Source: Archangium violaceum (GTDB lineage Bacteria > Myxococcota > Myxococcia > Myxococcales > Myxococcaceae). Taken from it: a DNA stretch of 64,000 bases. Of this stretch, positions 18,177 through 27,503 are shown in pieces. Both the position numbers and the translations under genes were made by a program. The notes beneath the pieces are model-generated. The model searched no databases. It saw only the letters and a program-made list of their open reading frames with translations, and was not told where the DNA came from. Each line of letters opens with the position of its first letter. Positions within the stretch are counted from its first letter, which is position 1. Location of the stretch: the NCBI RefSeq assembly GCF_016859125.1, contig NZ_CP069338.1, positions 1,736,001 through 1,800,000 on the forward strand. Reading direction: 5' to 3'.

Positions 18177-18651
18177 CCTTCCCGCGCCTCTTCTCCCCTG
18201 GCTGTTCGGCCTGTGTACCTTCACTCCTGTCCTTCCACGGCGCCCCTCTTTCAGGCGCCGTCCGGAGGGATGCTCCCTCTTTGCCTGTGAATGTCTGGAC
18301 TTGCTCTCCGCCTCTTCAAAACCTCTCCTATGGACTTTGGATCAATCCTGCTGCCTCGGGTTGGCGATCCTCATCTTCAGACATCCGTGGTGAACCCTCG
18401 TCGGCCAGGGCGCGCAGCAGCGCCAGAGTCCTCGACCGGCGAGGGGGCCCCGGCATCGAGCCGAGGCCCCCCTGCCACGACTGGACCGTCAGTGAATACG
18501 AGCCATGGGCGGGCACACGCGAGCGACGGCCCACCCTCTTTTCGGGCAGGCCTTGGTTCAGCCCTGGAGCACTTCTCGAGCTCCAAGAGGAAGGGAATCC
18601 ATCTTGGGAACGCCATCCACACCCCGTGTGAGGGCGCCTTTTCCTGGAGGG
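18177..18651. other. Intergenic region 3' of the IS
   Basis: About 475 bp with no supported gene. The one clear structure is an inverted repeat at 18237-18261. The long minus-strand frame here is continuous with nothing and shows no family resemblance. Confidence 0.5.
18237..18261. terminator. Perfect 8-bp stem-loop, possible terminator
   Basis: ACGGCGCC at 18237-18244 pairs with GGCGCCGT at 18254-18261 across a 9-base pyrimidine-rich loop. It lies about 90 bp after the transposase stop. There is no long T run, so termination is only a possibility. Confidence 0.4.
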
Positions 18652-19851
18652 CTAATAGACGCCGATGAGGCGCGCCCGGTACTCGAACGTTGATTGCTCC
18701 AAGAGCTTGGGCTCGAGGAGCAGATCGAGGGGAATCATGAGCAGGCCCGAGGTCATTGAGGACGCGATCGCCTTCGTCAACCTCCCGGGCGGGTGGTGCC
18801 AGCCCTCGACCAGCCATCGGGTCCTGAGCTCCTCCTCATCCCGGATCACCTCGGGAGGGGGTGGCTTCAGCTCACCCAGGGAGGCGGGCACGACCTTCAG
18901 CACGAACGCATCGAAGAGGCGATTTCCCGAGCCCTGCTCGAGTCTGGCGCCCAGGAGCGATCCACTTCGGGAGTGGCGCAGCTCGAGCTTGACCGTGAGC
19001 AACGCGCCCCGGCTCTCCAGCGCCTCGAGTGTCTCGCGGGCCTGCGCGGGCCCGATCATTCTGAGGACCGCCTCCGGATCGTCCCTGAATAGCGAATTGA
19101 GCTTCTCGCTATGCAACGGCGTGCGGGAGGGAGGTGAGTACCCCGGCCCACCCGTCCGGCCGTATTCCTCGGCGGCCTCGGTGTAGTTCTTCAAGAGGCC
19201 CGCGAGGGGATTGTGGATGCCGAGCTGCGCGGGCGTTCCTCCATCCGCCCGCGCCAGGGCTCCCTCGAGTGAGTCCCGAGCCTCTTCCAGGTAGGGATGC
19301 CCTCCGATGCCCCGGGCACGCCCTTCCGCCATGTCGTCGTCGAGCCAGTTCTGGACGCGTGCGGTGAGCCGCTCCGATTCCTCTTCCGGCGACTCGGGCC
19401 GGAGCTCGGGATCACCCGGGCGCAACGTCCTCCCGCGTGACTCCGCTGGCCCCACCGCGACGGACCCCTCCGAGGGCGGCGCCGTCATCCAGGACGGGAC
19501 GAGCACGGGCGCACGCGGCACGTCGGCTTCCGCCGTCCCGGCGAGGGGTGGGTCCGAGGGCTCTTTCACGGGCGCCGCGCGTGGGCGCTCGGCGCGGGTG
19601 GCGGGCCGGGTGCGCTTGGGGCCCTTCGCGGGAGGGGGTTTCGGCACCTCGGCGACGGACGGCCGCGCCTCGATGAACTCCAACTCCACGGAGAGCGGCT
19701 CCGGCTCCGCCCGCGTCAGGGCAGGAGCGGGGGGAACCGGCTCCACCTCCAGCCACAGCCAGACCCCGAGCAGCAGGTGCAGGAGCACCGAAACGAGCAG
19801 GGGAAGAGAAAGCCTGTCGCGGGAAGCGCGTGCACTCATGACGGTGACCAT
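18652..19851 (-). CDS. TonB-like envelope-spanning protein
   Basis: This 399-residue protein starts at ATG 19851, 6 bases behind GGGAG; ATG 19839 is an alternative. A single N-terminal helix (LSLPLLVSVLLHLLLGVWLWLE) and a Pro/Ala/Arg-rich stretch (~45-120) follow the TonB layout: anchor, then periplasm-spanning linker. The C-terminal half (~160-399) is globular. It contains VKLELRHSRSGSLLGARLEQGSGNRLFDAFVLKVVPASLGELKP, which resembles the beta-strand pattern of TonB C-terminal domains (V.v.v..dG.v....v..SsG...fD.aal.av). No exbB/exbD is adjacent, so its energy source and partner receptor are unknown. Confidence 0.65.
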   Translation of the reverse strand: MVTVMSARASRDRLSLPLLVSVLLHLLLGVWLWLEVEPVPPAPALTRAEPEPLSVELEFIEARPSVAEVPKPPPAKGPKRTRPATRAERPRAAPVKEPSDPPLAGTAEADVPRAPVLVPSWMTAPPSEGSVAVGPAESRGRTLRPGDPELRPESPEEESERLTARVQNWLDDDMAEGRARGIGGHPYLEEARDSLEGALARADGGTPAQLGIHNPLAGLLKNYTEAAEEYGRTGGPGYSPPSRTPLHSEKLNSLFRDDPEAVLRMIGPAQARETLEALESRGALLTVKLELRHSRSGSLLGARLEQGSGNRLFDAFVLKVVPASLGELKPPPPEVIRDEEELRTRWLVEGWHHPPGRLTKAIASSMTSGLLMIPLDLLLEPKLLEQSTFEYRARLIGVY

Positions 19852-20541
19852 CCTCGACTCCCGAGGGCGTCACGGACAAGCCCCTCTCCCCTTCCCCGAG
19901 TGGGAATGCCCTCCGGGCGACGAAGCTGCTCAACAACCCGTACACCATGGGCCTATGAGCTGGGAGTGCCGCGGCCGTGAGCCCCGGGGTGGATGCCCGG
20001 CGTCAGACAGAGGGGGCGTCGGGAATCCAGGAGCCGTGGAGCCCCAGGCCACGCTGGAGCGCCAACTCGTGCAGTAGGCTGAACGGCGGCTCGACCCGAA
20101 GGTCCAGGGCCTGGTGGCGAGGCACGAGTGCGCTTCTGGACCCGGCTGCACGGACTGCTCAGCCTGGAGCTCCTGGGTCACTTCGCGGTCATGGGCATCG
20201 ACCCCGCCCTTCTCTACACGGCCGAGGTCGATGCCCTGCTCGGCGGCGAGGAGCCTCCACGGGTCTTCGGTACGTCGAGTGGGCAGGGTCGAGGAACCGA
20301 GGCCGTGCGCACGGGGAGGACTTGGGGTTCAAGGGTGTGCGGAGCCGCGCGATGGCCATGGGACGCAAGTCCCCGCGAGAGTTCGAGGCATGAATGAGAC
20401 AGGGGCACGACCTGGGGTGCCAGAAAGCCGCGGCTGTGCATGACAGGGCGCCTGGCTCCGCTGCCCTGCTGGCCGGGTTGCAGTCGAATCTGTCGGCGCT
20501 CCGGAGCTCGGTCCCCAGCTGCCTGCTTCTACTGCGAGGGG
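19852..20541. other. Intergenic region with TetR remnant
   Basis: About 690 bp without an intact gene between the TonB-like gene and the ISL3 transposase. It holds the TetR C-terminal remnant listed separately. The rest shows no recognisable coding sequence. Confidence 0.5.
20062..20260 (+). pseudogene. TetR-family regulator, C-terminal remnant with frameshift
   Basis: The frame from 20128 encodes RFWTRLHGLLSLELLGHFAV followed by GIDPALLYTAEVDALLG. This is a close match to the end of the ligand-binding domain of TetR regulators (WTRLHGL.SLEL.GHF...DPALLY.AEVDALL). Just upstream, RRLDPKVQGLVARHE is in another frame, so one indel separates them, and a stop lies before that. The helix-turn-helix is missing. 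The remnant sits 280 bp from the ISL3 transposase, which may have promoted the damage. Confidence 0.55.
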
Positions 20542-21750
20542 CTACGCCGCTACTGGCAGGGGCGGAGTCAACTCCATGCCTCCGCAGCACAGCAGTATCA
20601 TCGCCCTGAATGCCTTGGGATTGCGGAAGCCATAGGCGCGACGGATGAGGGCTCGAATCTTGTTGTTGATTCCCTCCACCACTCCGTTGCTCAGCCCCGT
20701 CTCGACATAGGCGAGAATGCCGTCCTTGTGCCGCTGGACTGTCTTCGCCAGCTTCGCGAAGGGGGCGAGCCTGGAGTGGCTGGCCCACTGACACCACTTG
20801 TCCAGGTGCTCCGAGGCCCGCTTGGGCCGCACGTAGTCCATGCCCCGTGCCAGGCTCTCCTTGAGCAGATAGGCCCGGTAGAGCGTCTGGTTCGTCTTCT
20901 TCAACTCGCTGAGCTTCTCTCCCTGGCGCACCGTCAGGTTCCACGGATTCTTCAGCAGCGCCCAACGGCTGTGCTTGAGCGCCTTGCCCTCCTGGCTCCC
21001 CGCCTGCTCCCGCACCTGCTGCCGGCGCACCGTGTCCAGCGCTTCGTTCGCCAGCTTCTGCACGTGGAAGCGGTCGAACACCTTGCGCACGTGTGGGGCC
21101 CGGTTGCCCACCGCCTTGCTGAAGGCCGCCGACAGGTCCATCGTCGCGTGCGTCAACTCCTTCGTCCTCTCCTCTCCCAGCTCGTCGAAGAAGCCGTTGA
21201 GCGTCTCTTCGCTCTTCCCCTCCGCCACCCAGACGACTCGCGAGCGCAGGTGGTCCACCACCAGACTCACGTACTGGTGCCCGGCGCGCCAGCCCAGCTC
21301 GTCCACCCCAATGACTTGCAGCCCCTCCAGGCGCCCAGGCGACAGGCGCTCCTCCACCAGCCGCTCGATGATGGTGCCCACCGTGCGCCAGTTGATGCCC
21401 AGCAACCGGCAGATGGACGACTTGTCCAGGCGTTGCGCCTGCCAGGCCACCAACTCCTCGAAGCCGTGCGTGAAGCTCGAGCCGTGCGCCGCCCAGGGCA
21501 CCCGCTCCACCCTCACTCCATGCTCCCGGCAGCGCACCCGGCGCGGGGCGTACCGCAGCCAGAAGATGGTTTCTCCCAGCGCCAGGTGCCGCCACAGGCG
21601 CCCGGGTTTCGTGTCGTAGCCTGGGGCGGGCCGGCCGCACACTCCACAGCGCGGCTTGCGCTGGCGGGGGCGCACCTGCACCACCAGTCCCCCGGGCCCC
21701 ATCTGCACCCCGCGCACGCTCATCCCCTGGATGCGCAGCACGCGCCCCAT
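20542..21750 (-). CDS. ISL3-family transposase
   Basis: The 402-residue product from ATG 21750 begins ~34 residues before the zinc-finger CGVCGRPAPGYD, the usual distance in this family; an open frame extends to 21882 without support. Features are the N-terminal zinc ribbon with a second Cys in RRVRCREHG, a helix-turn-helix (KSSICRLLGINWRTVGTII), and the DDE core with VIGVDELGWRAGHQYVSLV and ATMDLSAAFSKAV. The family hallmark YVETGLSNGVVEGINNKIRALIRRAYGFRNPKAF carries the Glu. The frame is intact. Terminal inverted repeats could not be resolved. It mobilises its own IS element. Confidence 0.88.
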   Translation of the reverse strand: MGRVLRIQGMSVRGVQMGPGGLVVQVRPRQRKPRCGVCGRPAPGYDTKPGRLWRHLALGETIFWLRYAPRRVRCREHGVRVERVPWAAHGSSFTHGFEELVAWQAQRLDKSSICRLLGINWRTVGTIIERLVEERLSPGRLEGLQVIGVDELGWRAGHQYVSLVVDHLRSRVVWVAEGKSEETLNGFFDELGEERTKELTHATMDLSAAFSKAVGNRAPHVRKVFDRFHVQKLANEALDTVRRQQVREQAGSQEGKALKHSRWALLKNPWNLTVRQGEKLSELKKTNQTLYRAYLLKESLARGMDYVRPKRASEHLDKWCQWASHSRLAPFAKLAKTVQRHKDGILAYVETGLSNGVVEGINNKIRALIRRAYGFRNPKAFRAMILLCCGGMELTPPLPVAA

Positions 21751-22136
21751 CACCTCCCCCACACTCGGCCCCGCCACTCCCCGCCTCCCCGCCAGCACTC
21801 GCAGGGGCGGCACGCACTGCAACTCCGCGACCAGGGCTCTTGCGAGAGTGACAGCCACCTCTCCGCACTGCCCCTCTCCCATCTCTCACCGGAGACCCTC
21901 CGTCCATCCTGTCGCGCCCACCTCAGCTACAGAAGATCCGGCGAGAGCAGGAGGGGTGAGAGCGATTGTGAAGAACCTGGGACTGCCCACGGCAGGAGCG
22001 AGGCAGGTCCCGGCGAGAGGGCCTCCTCAGGCCGCGTGGTGTTGAGGCGCGAGCCGCCCGGGACAAGAGAGCCAGGCCCCTGCCGCGCACCTCATGGGAG
22101 GGAGGCCAGGGCTGGGGTGTCCCAAGGGGCTGCGCG

Positions 22137-22260
22137 GCTTGTGCACCGCCCTGCAGCACTGCTCGAGCGGCCCCCGTCAGCGGCCCTCCTCGGCCCCTGC
22201 GCTCCAGCCCTCACCCTCAACATGGCCTCTATCCCGCCCATACGCCGGAGGCTTCATGCG
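22137..22260. repeat. Interspersed GC-rich repeat, copy C
   Basis: CGGCCCCCGTCAGCGGCCCT followed by CCTCGGCCCCTGCGCTCC and CCCTCACCCTCAACATGGCC matches copies B and D in order. GTGCACCGCCC at 22141 is a decayed arm. It lies just 3' of the minus-strand remnant at 22273. Confidence 0.55.
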
Positions 22261-22272
22261 CCACAAGAGACT

Positions 22273-22500
22273 TCATCGGCCGTGCGCGCCGTCCTTCCGC
22301 TGGCGGTGGGGTTCGAACAACACGGGCGGGTCGTGGTACCCGACGTATCCCCAGATTTCGAACCACTCGGATACGCGCATCGTGGTCACCCACTCCACGA
22401 TGGAGTGACGGAGCGCCGCTCCGACCCGCGGCGACGTGGTGAAATGTGGTTTGGCCTGAGGTGGTGCGGGGTGCCGCGAAGAAATCGCCGGCACCCGTGC
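22273..22500 (-). pseudogene. C-terminal coding remnant of unknown family
   Basis: A minus-strand frame reads RHSIVEWVTTMRVSEWFEIW, continues GYVGYHDPPVLFEPHRQRKD and ends in a stop at 22273. The aromatic-rich, regular sequence looks like a real protein end. No start codon or recognisable domain is found upstream before the divergent lipoprotein gene. I cannot assign a family. Confidence 0.4.
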
Positions 22501-22609
22501 GCCACCTGGCTTCGGGCCGTGTCTCCGGAGTGGAACGCTGAGTGATAATGACAATTCAACATCGAGCTGAGTCCTTCGTGATACGTGCAGAACAATCGGG
22601 AGCTCGTCT

Positions 22610-24751
22610 GTGAGAATCGCCACCCTCGTCCTTGCCTGTGCTTTATGTGCCGCTTCGAGCCTCGGTTGCGACGGCCCTGCCTCCGACACCCAGCCCCCCA
22701 CGGCCCCTGGCGCTCTGACGGGTCTCGAGCTCTCGTCCAGCGCCGTCGAACTGTCGTGGAGCGCGGCGACCGACAACGTGGGGGTGACAGGCTACCTGGT
22801 GCTTCGTGATGGCACCCAGGCTGGCACGGTGTCCGCAACGGAGTTGAGCTATCGGGACAGCGGCCTGGCCTCCGGCACAACCTACTCGTATACGGTGAAG
22901 GCCCAAGACGCGGCCGGCAACGTGAGCCCGGCCTCCAACACCGCCAGCACCGCGACCCGTTCGCTCTCCACGGATGCGACGCCGCCCTCGGCACCCAACA
23001 CCCTGAAGGCGACCGCCGCTTCGTCCGGACAGGTGAACCTGACGTGGGGCGCGGCCACGGACGACGTGGGCGTGACGGGCTACATCCTCTTCCGCGACGG
23101 AACCCAGGTGGGCCTGGCACCCGGGACGGCGTTGGCCTACCAAGACGGTGGCCTGGTCCCCAACACCAGCTACTCGTATACGGTCAAAGCCCAAGACGCT
23201 GCTGGCAATGTGGGGCCTGCGTCCAACGTGGCGACCGCCACCACTTTGGCTGCCCCGACTGGCTGCGGCTGTACGGGCAACCCGGGAACCCTCACCCGCG
23301 ACGTGAGCGGGCCGTGCATTCGCTACGCGGCACCGTCGGGGGCGGCGAACGACATCGTGTTCCGTTTTGACTCGCCCTACACCTGCGGCACCTACGTGAA
23401 CGGCGACTACTGGGTGGTCGTCGGGTCGAGCGGACGCGTCAACATCACCGGCATCTCTCCCGCCGCCTCCGGCGGCCGTCACGGCGCTGGCATCAACCCC
23501 GACGGCAGGATCGGTGCTTCTCAGTCCTGGGACAGCCGGTTCCGGAATTACAAAGCGGGGCTTACGTTCCCCTATGCCGCCAAGGCGGGAGACGCGGTGA
23601 TCAAGTACGTCTCGAGGGACTCCACCTCCACGATGAAGACCCTGGGACAGTTCGCGGCCGTGGTGACGGTACTCGCCGCGCCGCCAGCGGATCCGGCCAA
23701 TGAATTCAGGCCCCCCTATGTTGGAACCTATCGGCCGGTTTTTTCCGCGACGAAGCTCCGTATGGACCGTCTCTCGCGCCTGCCGAACACGGGGGCGGTG
23801 AAGTCCAATTCCATCAGCCAGCAGACGGCCGAAAAATGGACTCAACATCTCCGCCTCGACTACACGGCAGACAGCGTGGACAACGACATCATGCCGCCGG
23901 CGGACGCCAACCCCAATGGCAAGTCCTGGTCCGGCGACATCTGGCAGTTCGACACCGAGCTCCTGGGCTGGCTCAACCTGGCGGATGTCTGCGGCAGCCC
24001 TCCCTGCACGGCGCAACAGGACAACGAGGCCAAGCTGAAGACCCTCATCGGCTACGTCCAGCACGGAATCGATGTCTGGGCCACCCAGCACATGGGAGTC
24101 AGCTTCGAGCGAGGAGGCGGCGGCAACGGCGCTGGAAAGCTGCTCACCTGGGTCTGGGCGGCAACGCTGCTCGACGAGCCCCAGCTCTCCATGGACTTCG
24201 CCACGCTCAATGCGGGCCACTTCTTCGAGACGTCGTCCTATTACCGCGGCGCGAACAACGTGGCACTCTGGGGACAGTTGACCGGCAGCGAGCAGGAATA
24301 TTGGGATGACGTCGCGGCTCCCCCGGGTTTGACCAAGACGATCCGGGATCCGTACGGCTATATCGACGGTGGGGCCATCCCTGGCACTTCGTATCAAGAC
24401 AACACAGCCATGCAGACGAAATACACCGCGATGCTCATGCGGCTGATGCCCGCGCTTCGCAACCGCTGGCCGCTCAACGCCAGCGTGATTCTCGACTACG
24501 CAGATCGATGGGTGAACGTCGGAGCATGGGCCAAGCCGGATCCTTGCGCGCCCCGCTCGGGCACCTACGGCGTCAACTACGGCCCCAACGGCAGTGGCTC
24601 CTGCGTCGCCGGCTCGGGCCGGTTCCCCACGGGCCACGGGTACAACAAGGACGGAGGCAATCGCAGCGACGCCTTCGGCAACGCGTTCTGGAGTGCCTAC
24701 CGGGCGTGCGCTGAGACCTGCACGTGCCCGAACCAGTCGTGCGTTCCCTAG
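22610..24751 (+). CDS. Secreted lipoprotein with two fibronectin type III domains and unknown C-terminal module
   Basis: The 713-residue product starts at GTG 22610 and has a lipobox ending in Cys20 (CAASSLGC). Two FnIII domains lie at ~28-117 and ~123-215, each with the LSWSAATDNVGVTGYLVLRD and YSYTVKAQDAAGNV.PASN pattern. After a Cys-containing linker (GCGCTGNPGTL), a beta-rich segment (~225-350) precedes a large region (~360-713). That region is rich in Trp and helix repeats (GDIWQFDTELLGWLNLAD, LLTWVWAATLLDE) and suggests an alpha-toroid or polysaccharide-acting domain. FnIII pairs of this type usually accompany carbohydrate-active exoenzymes. No catalytic residues could be assigned. Confidence 0.75.
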   Translation: MRIATLVLACALCAASSLGCDGPASDTQPPTAPGALTGLELSSSAVELSWSAATDNVGVTGYLVLRDGTQAGTVSATELSYRDSGLASGTTYSYTVKAQDAAGNVSPASNTASTATRSLSTDATPPSAPNTLKATAASSGQVNLTWGAATDDVGVTGYILFRDGTQVGLAPGTALAYQDGGLVPNTSYSYTVKAQDAAGNVGPASNVATATTLAAPTGCGCTGNPGTLTRDVSGPCIRYAAPSGAANDIVFRFDSPYTCGTYVNGDYWVVVGSSGRVNITGISPAASGGRHGAGINPDGRIGASQSWDSRFRNYKAGLTFPYAAKAGDAVIKYVSRDSTSTMKTLGQFAAVVTVLAAPPADPANEFRPPYVGTYRPVFSATKLRMDRLSRLPNTGAVKSNSISQQTAEKWTQHLRLDYTADSVDNDIMPPADANPNGKSWSGDIWQFDTELLGWLNLADVCGSPPCTAQQDNEAKLKTLIGYVQHGIDVWATQHMGVSFERGGGGNGAGKLLTWVWAATLLDEPQLSMDFATLNAGHFFETSSYYRGANNVALWGQLTGSEQEYWDDVAAPPGLTKTIRDPYGYIDGGAIPGTSYQDNTAMQTKYTAMLMRLMPALRNRWPLNASVILDYADRWVNVGAWAKPDPCAPRSGTYGVNYGPNGSGSCVAGSGRFPTGHGYNKDGGNRSDAFGNAFWSAYRACAETCTCPNQSCVP

Positions 24752-24793
24752 GAGCGTGTCGGAGAACCCCACCGCTGGGGGTGGGGTAGAGGG

Positions 24794-25574
24794 GTGACGC
24801 CCCAGGTGGTCCTTCATCTGGGGGCGTACACCAAGGAGTGCGGCCAGCCGCCCTACCACCCGGTGATGATGACGTTGCTGCTCATGTACGCCTACACGCG
24901 CGGCATTACGAGCAGCCGGGAGATTGAGCGGCGGTGCGAGACGGACATCGCCTTCCGCTACCTGACGGGAGGAGAGCGGCCCGACCACGACACGGTGTGC
25001 GCCTTCCGGGTGAGACACCTGGAGGCCTTCCGAGCCCTCTTCGTGGACACGCCGCGGGTGGCCAGCCAGTCGGGGCTCGAGAAGGTGGGGCACCTGTCGG
25101 TGGACGGCACGAAGATGAAGGCCAACGCCAGCAAGCACAAGGCCATGAGCTACGGGCGAATGGACGAGGCGATGGAGAAGCTGGACGAGCAGGTGGCACG
25201 CCTGCTGGCGGAGGCCGAGGCGCTGGATGCACAGGAGGACGAGCGCCACGGCAAGGGACGGCGTGGGGACGAGCTGCCCGAGGAGATGAAGAATCCAAAG
25301 AAGCGCGCCGAGCGGCTGCGGGAGGCGGCGCGCCAGGTGGCGGCGGAGAAGAAGGTGGCGCTGGCGGTGGAGAAGGAGAAGCGCCGGGAGAGGATTGGCC
25401 AGGCGAAGCAGGAGTTGGAGGAGCAGGCCAGGAAGAAGGCCCAGGCCGAGGGCAAGGAGCCCGAGGAGGCGCAAGGTGCGAGGAGAATTCTCGCTGGCGT
25501 GCGCCGTCCACAACCTCAAGAAGATGTGGAAGCAGGGTTGGGCGCTGCCTGGCCTGGCCGCGCAGGCCGCGTAG
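24794..25574 (+). pseudogene. IS1182-family transposase, internally deleted and frameshifted
   Basis: The N-terminal part is clear: GQPPYHPVMMTLLLMYAYTR, then RPDHDTVCAFRVRHLEAFRALF and HLSVDGTKMKANASKHKAMS, including the first catalytic Asp of the DDE core. A charged coiled-coil linker follows to ~25475. The frame then enters EFSLACAVHNLKKMWKQG in another register, which is the normal C-terminus of these enzymes, ending at TAG 25572-25574. Most of the catalytic domain between is missing. The 5' end is also diverged before GQPPYHP. It lies 43 bp after the FnIII lipoprotein stop. Confidence 0.85.
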
Positions 25575-25719
25575 CGGCGAGGTCGCCGCGAGGCGGCACG
25601 ACGAGTGGTCGTTTCGTCCTCCCCTCATGACCACTGCGCCTGTAGCGCCATATGGTGCCTGCTATGCGTCACTGTCCCTCTGGCCGATTCCCCGACACGC
25701 GCCTAGCCTGTGAGGCCGC

Positions 25720-26244
25720 ATGGCGAGCATCGGTCACGTGGCGGTGGGAATGGCACTCGGACGTCTCGGCGCGGGAGCGGCACCGCCGGGGCGTGTGGCC
25801 GCGTCCATGCTGGTGTTGTCCGCGCTGTCCATGCTGCCGGACGCGGATGTCATCGCCTTCAAGCTGGGGATTCCCTACGCGGCGACGTGGGGACACCGGG
25901 GAGCCTCGCACTCGCTCTTCCTCGCGGCGGTGGTGGCCCTGGGGATGGCGGCCGGAACGCGCATGGCCCGAGGGCCGGCACTGAAGGTGGGGCTGCTCAG
26001 CTTCGCGGCCCTGGCGAGCCATGGACTGCTGGACGCGATGACCACGGGCGGCCTGGGCGCCGCGCTCCTCTGGCCCATCAACAACCTCCGCTACTTCTTC
26101 CCGCTGCGCCCCATCCCCGTGGCCCCCATCGGCGCGGGCATGCTCTCCACGCGGGGCCTGTACGTGGTGATGGTGGAGCTGGTCCTGTTCCTGCCCTTCT
26201 GGGCCTACGCGCTCTGGCCCCGTCGCCGGACAGTGCAGATCTGA
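25720..26244 (+). CDS. YdjM-like metal-dependent hydrolase, inner membrane
   Basis: The 174-residue protein begins MASIGHVAVGMALGR. It carries the DUF457/YdjM pattern: His in the first helix, SMLPDADVI, GHRGASHSLFLAAV and ASHGLLDAMTTGG, with His and Asp positioned as metal ligands facing between membrane helices. About four hydrophobic segments follow one another to the C-terminus. Members are annotated as membrane-bound metal-dependent hydrolases; YdjM is LexA-controlled in E. coli, but no LexA site was identified here. The stop lies 6 bp before thpR, so the two are probably co-transcribed. Confidence 0.85.
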   Translation: MASIGHVAVGMALGRLGAGAAPPGRVAASMLVLSALSMLPDADVIAFKLGIPYAATWGHRGASHSLFLAAVVALGMAAGTRMARGPALKVGLLSFAALASHGLLDAMTTGGLGAALLWPINNLRYFFPLRPIPVAPIGAGMLSTRGLYVVMVELVLFLPFWAYALWPRRRTVQI

Positions 26245-26250
26245 TCCCCC

Positions 26251-26808
26251 ATGCGCCTCTTCGTCGCCGTCACGCTTGGGAAGACCATCGAATCCGAGGC
26301 CACCGCGGCCCTCCAACGTCTCAAGGGCCTGGCGCCTCGAGTGCGCTGGGTGCCGCCAGCCAACCTGCACCTCACCCTGAGCTTCCTCGGAGAGGTGGAG
26401 GCCGAGCGGCTGCCCGCCGTGAAGGACGCCCTGATGGGCGTGGGACCGAAACACGCCCCCCTGGTGCTGACCATCGAGGGTGGGGGGAGCTTCGGCTCGC
26501 CATCGCATCCCCGGGTGCTATGGGCGGGAGTGGGCGGAGACACGAAGGCCCTGGGGGCGCTGCAGGCGGATGTCGCCGGAGCGCTGAAGCCGCTGGGCTT
26601 CGAGCCCGAGCACCGCGAGTACGCCGCGCACCTCACGCTGGCGCGGGCGAAGGTCCCCCGGGGAGACCGGGAGCTGGCCGAGTGCGTGCGCGCGCTCCAG
26701 GACGCGAAGTGGGGCGAGGCACGGGTAGACCGGCTCGTCCTCTTCGAGAGCCTGGGTGGCCAATACCATTCGCGCGCCGAGGTCCCCCTGGCACCCACCA
26801 TGCAGTGA
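26251..26808 (+). CDS. thpR: RNA 2',3'-cyclic phosphodiesterase
   Basis: The 185-residue protein, normal for the family, has the two HxTx motifs of the 2H phosphoesterase fold: His40-Leu-Thr42-Leu in NLHLTLSFLGEV and His127-Leu-Thr129-Leu in EYAAHLTLARAK. RLFVAVTL and PRVLWAGVG also match. ThpR hydrolyses 2',3'-cyclic phosphates to 2'-phosphates and ligates 2'-5' tRNA halves in vitro. It starts at ATG 26251, 6 bp after the YdjM-like gene. Confidence 0.93.
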   Translation: MRLFVAVTLGKTIESEATAALQRLKGLAPRVRWVPPANLHLTLSFLGEVEAERLPAVKDALMGVGPKHAPLVLTIEGGGSFGSPSHPRVLWAGVGGDTKALGALQADVAGALKPLGFEPEHREYAAHLTLARAKVPRGDRELAECVRALQDAKWGEARVDRLVLFESLGGQYHSRAEVPLAPTMQ

Positions 26809-26853
26809 GGACCGGCCGGGCGCGGAGGTCGCGCCAGAAAGGACCGGGTTTCG

Positions 26854-27474
26854 ATGCGTTGGCGGATGCTCTCGGTGCTGCCCCTGTTGCTCCTGGCCCA
26901 CGGCGCGGTCGCCGCGCCACAGCCGCTCGAGGCGAAACTGAGGACGGGGGACCTCGTCTTCCACACCTCGCGCTCGCGGCAATCGGCGGCCATCCAGGCG
27001 GCGACGGACAGCCCCCTGTCACACGTGGGACTGGTGGAGGTGACGCCTTCGGGAGTGTTCGTGGTGGAGGCGGTTCAGCCGGTGCAGCGGGTGCCGTTCG
27101 CGAAGTGGAAGGCGCGCGGGATGAACGGGCGCATCCTGGTGCTGCGGCCCGAGCAGCTCGCCGAGGAGAAGCGGGAGGCGGCGGTGGCGGAGGCCCGGCG
27201 GCACCTGGGCAAGCCGTACGACTGGCGCTTCGGGTGGGGGGACGAGGCGATGTACTGCTCGGAGTTGGCGCGCAAGGCGTACTCGGCCGCCGCGCAGGTG
27301 GATTACGGCAAGCTGGAGCGCCTGGGCACACTGAACGTGAAGAAGCTGGGGCCCGCCATCCGGGAGCGCTACGGCGGGAAGGTGCCCCTGGAGCTGGAGC
27401 TCATCACCCCGGCGAGCCTGGCCGCGGACGAGCGCCTCACGGTGGTGCACTCGGACTTTCCGGGTGTCCGCTGA
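26854..27474 (+). CDS. YiiX/YebB-like N1pC/P60 cysteine hydrolase, secreted
   Basis: The 206-residue protein has a signal peptide cleaved near HGAVAAPQ. It shows the permuted papain-like fold of the YiiX family: LRTGDLVFHTS, SPLSHVGLVEV with His57, GKPYDWRFGW and MYCSELARKAY with Cys135 as nucleophile. Such proteins hydrolyse peptide, amide or thioester bonds in the envelope; physiological substrates are not established. It lies 45 bp after thpR on the same strand and may be in its operon. Confidence 0.85.
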   Translation: MRWRMLSVLPLLLLAHGAVAAPQPLEAKLRTGDLVFHTSRSRQSAAIQAATDSPLSHVGLVEVTPSGVFVVEAVQPVQRVPFAKWKARGMNGRILVLRPEQLAEEKREAAVAEARRHLGKPYDWRFGWGDEAMYCSELARKAYSAAAQVDYGKLERLGTLNVKKLGPAIRERYGGKVPLELELITPASLAADERLTVVHSDFPGVR

Positions 27475-27503
27475 GAGACGAAACGAGGGCATAATGCGCG
27501 ACC

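Larger units (their letters stand above)
21751..22609. other. Intergenic region between ISL3 transposase and FnIII lipoprotein
   Basis: About 860 bp with no intact gene. It holds repeat copy C (22137-22260) and a minus-strand coding remnant (22273-22500). The first 180 bp probably include the unresolved end of the ISL3 element. Confidence 0.5.

Noticed and set aside
22643-25519. 958-residue minus-strand open frame
   Set aside because: Antisense to the FnIII lipoprotein and the IS1182 remnant; composition is the Arg/His/Leu/Val-rich pattern of a GC-rich shadow frame.
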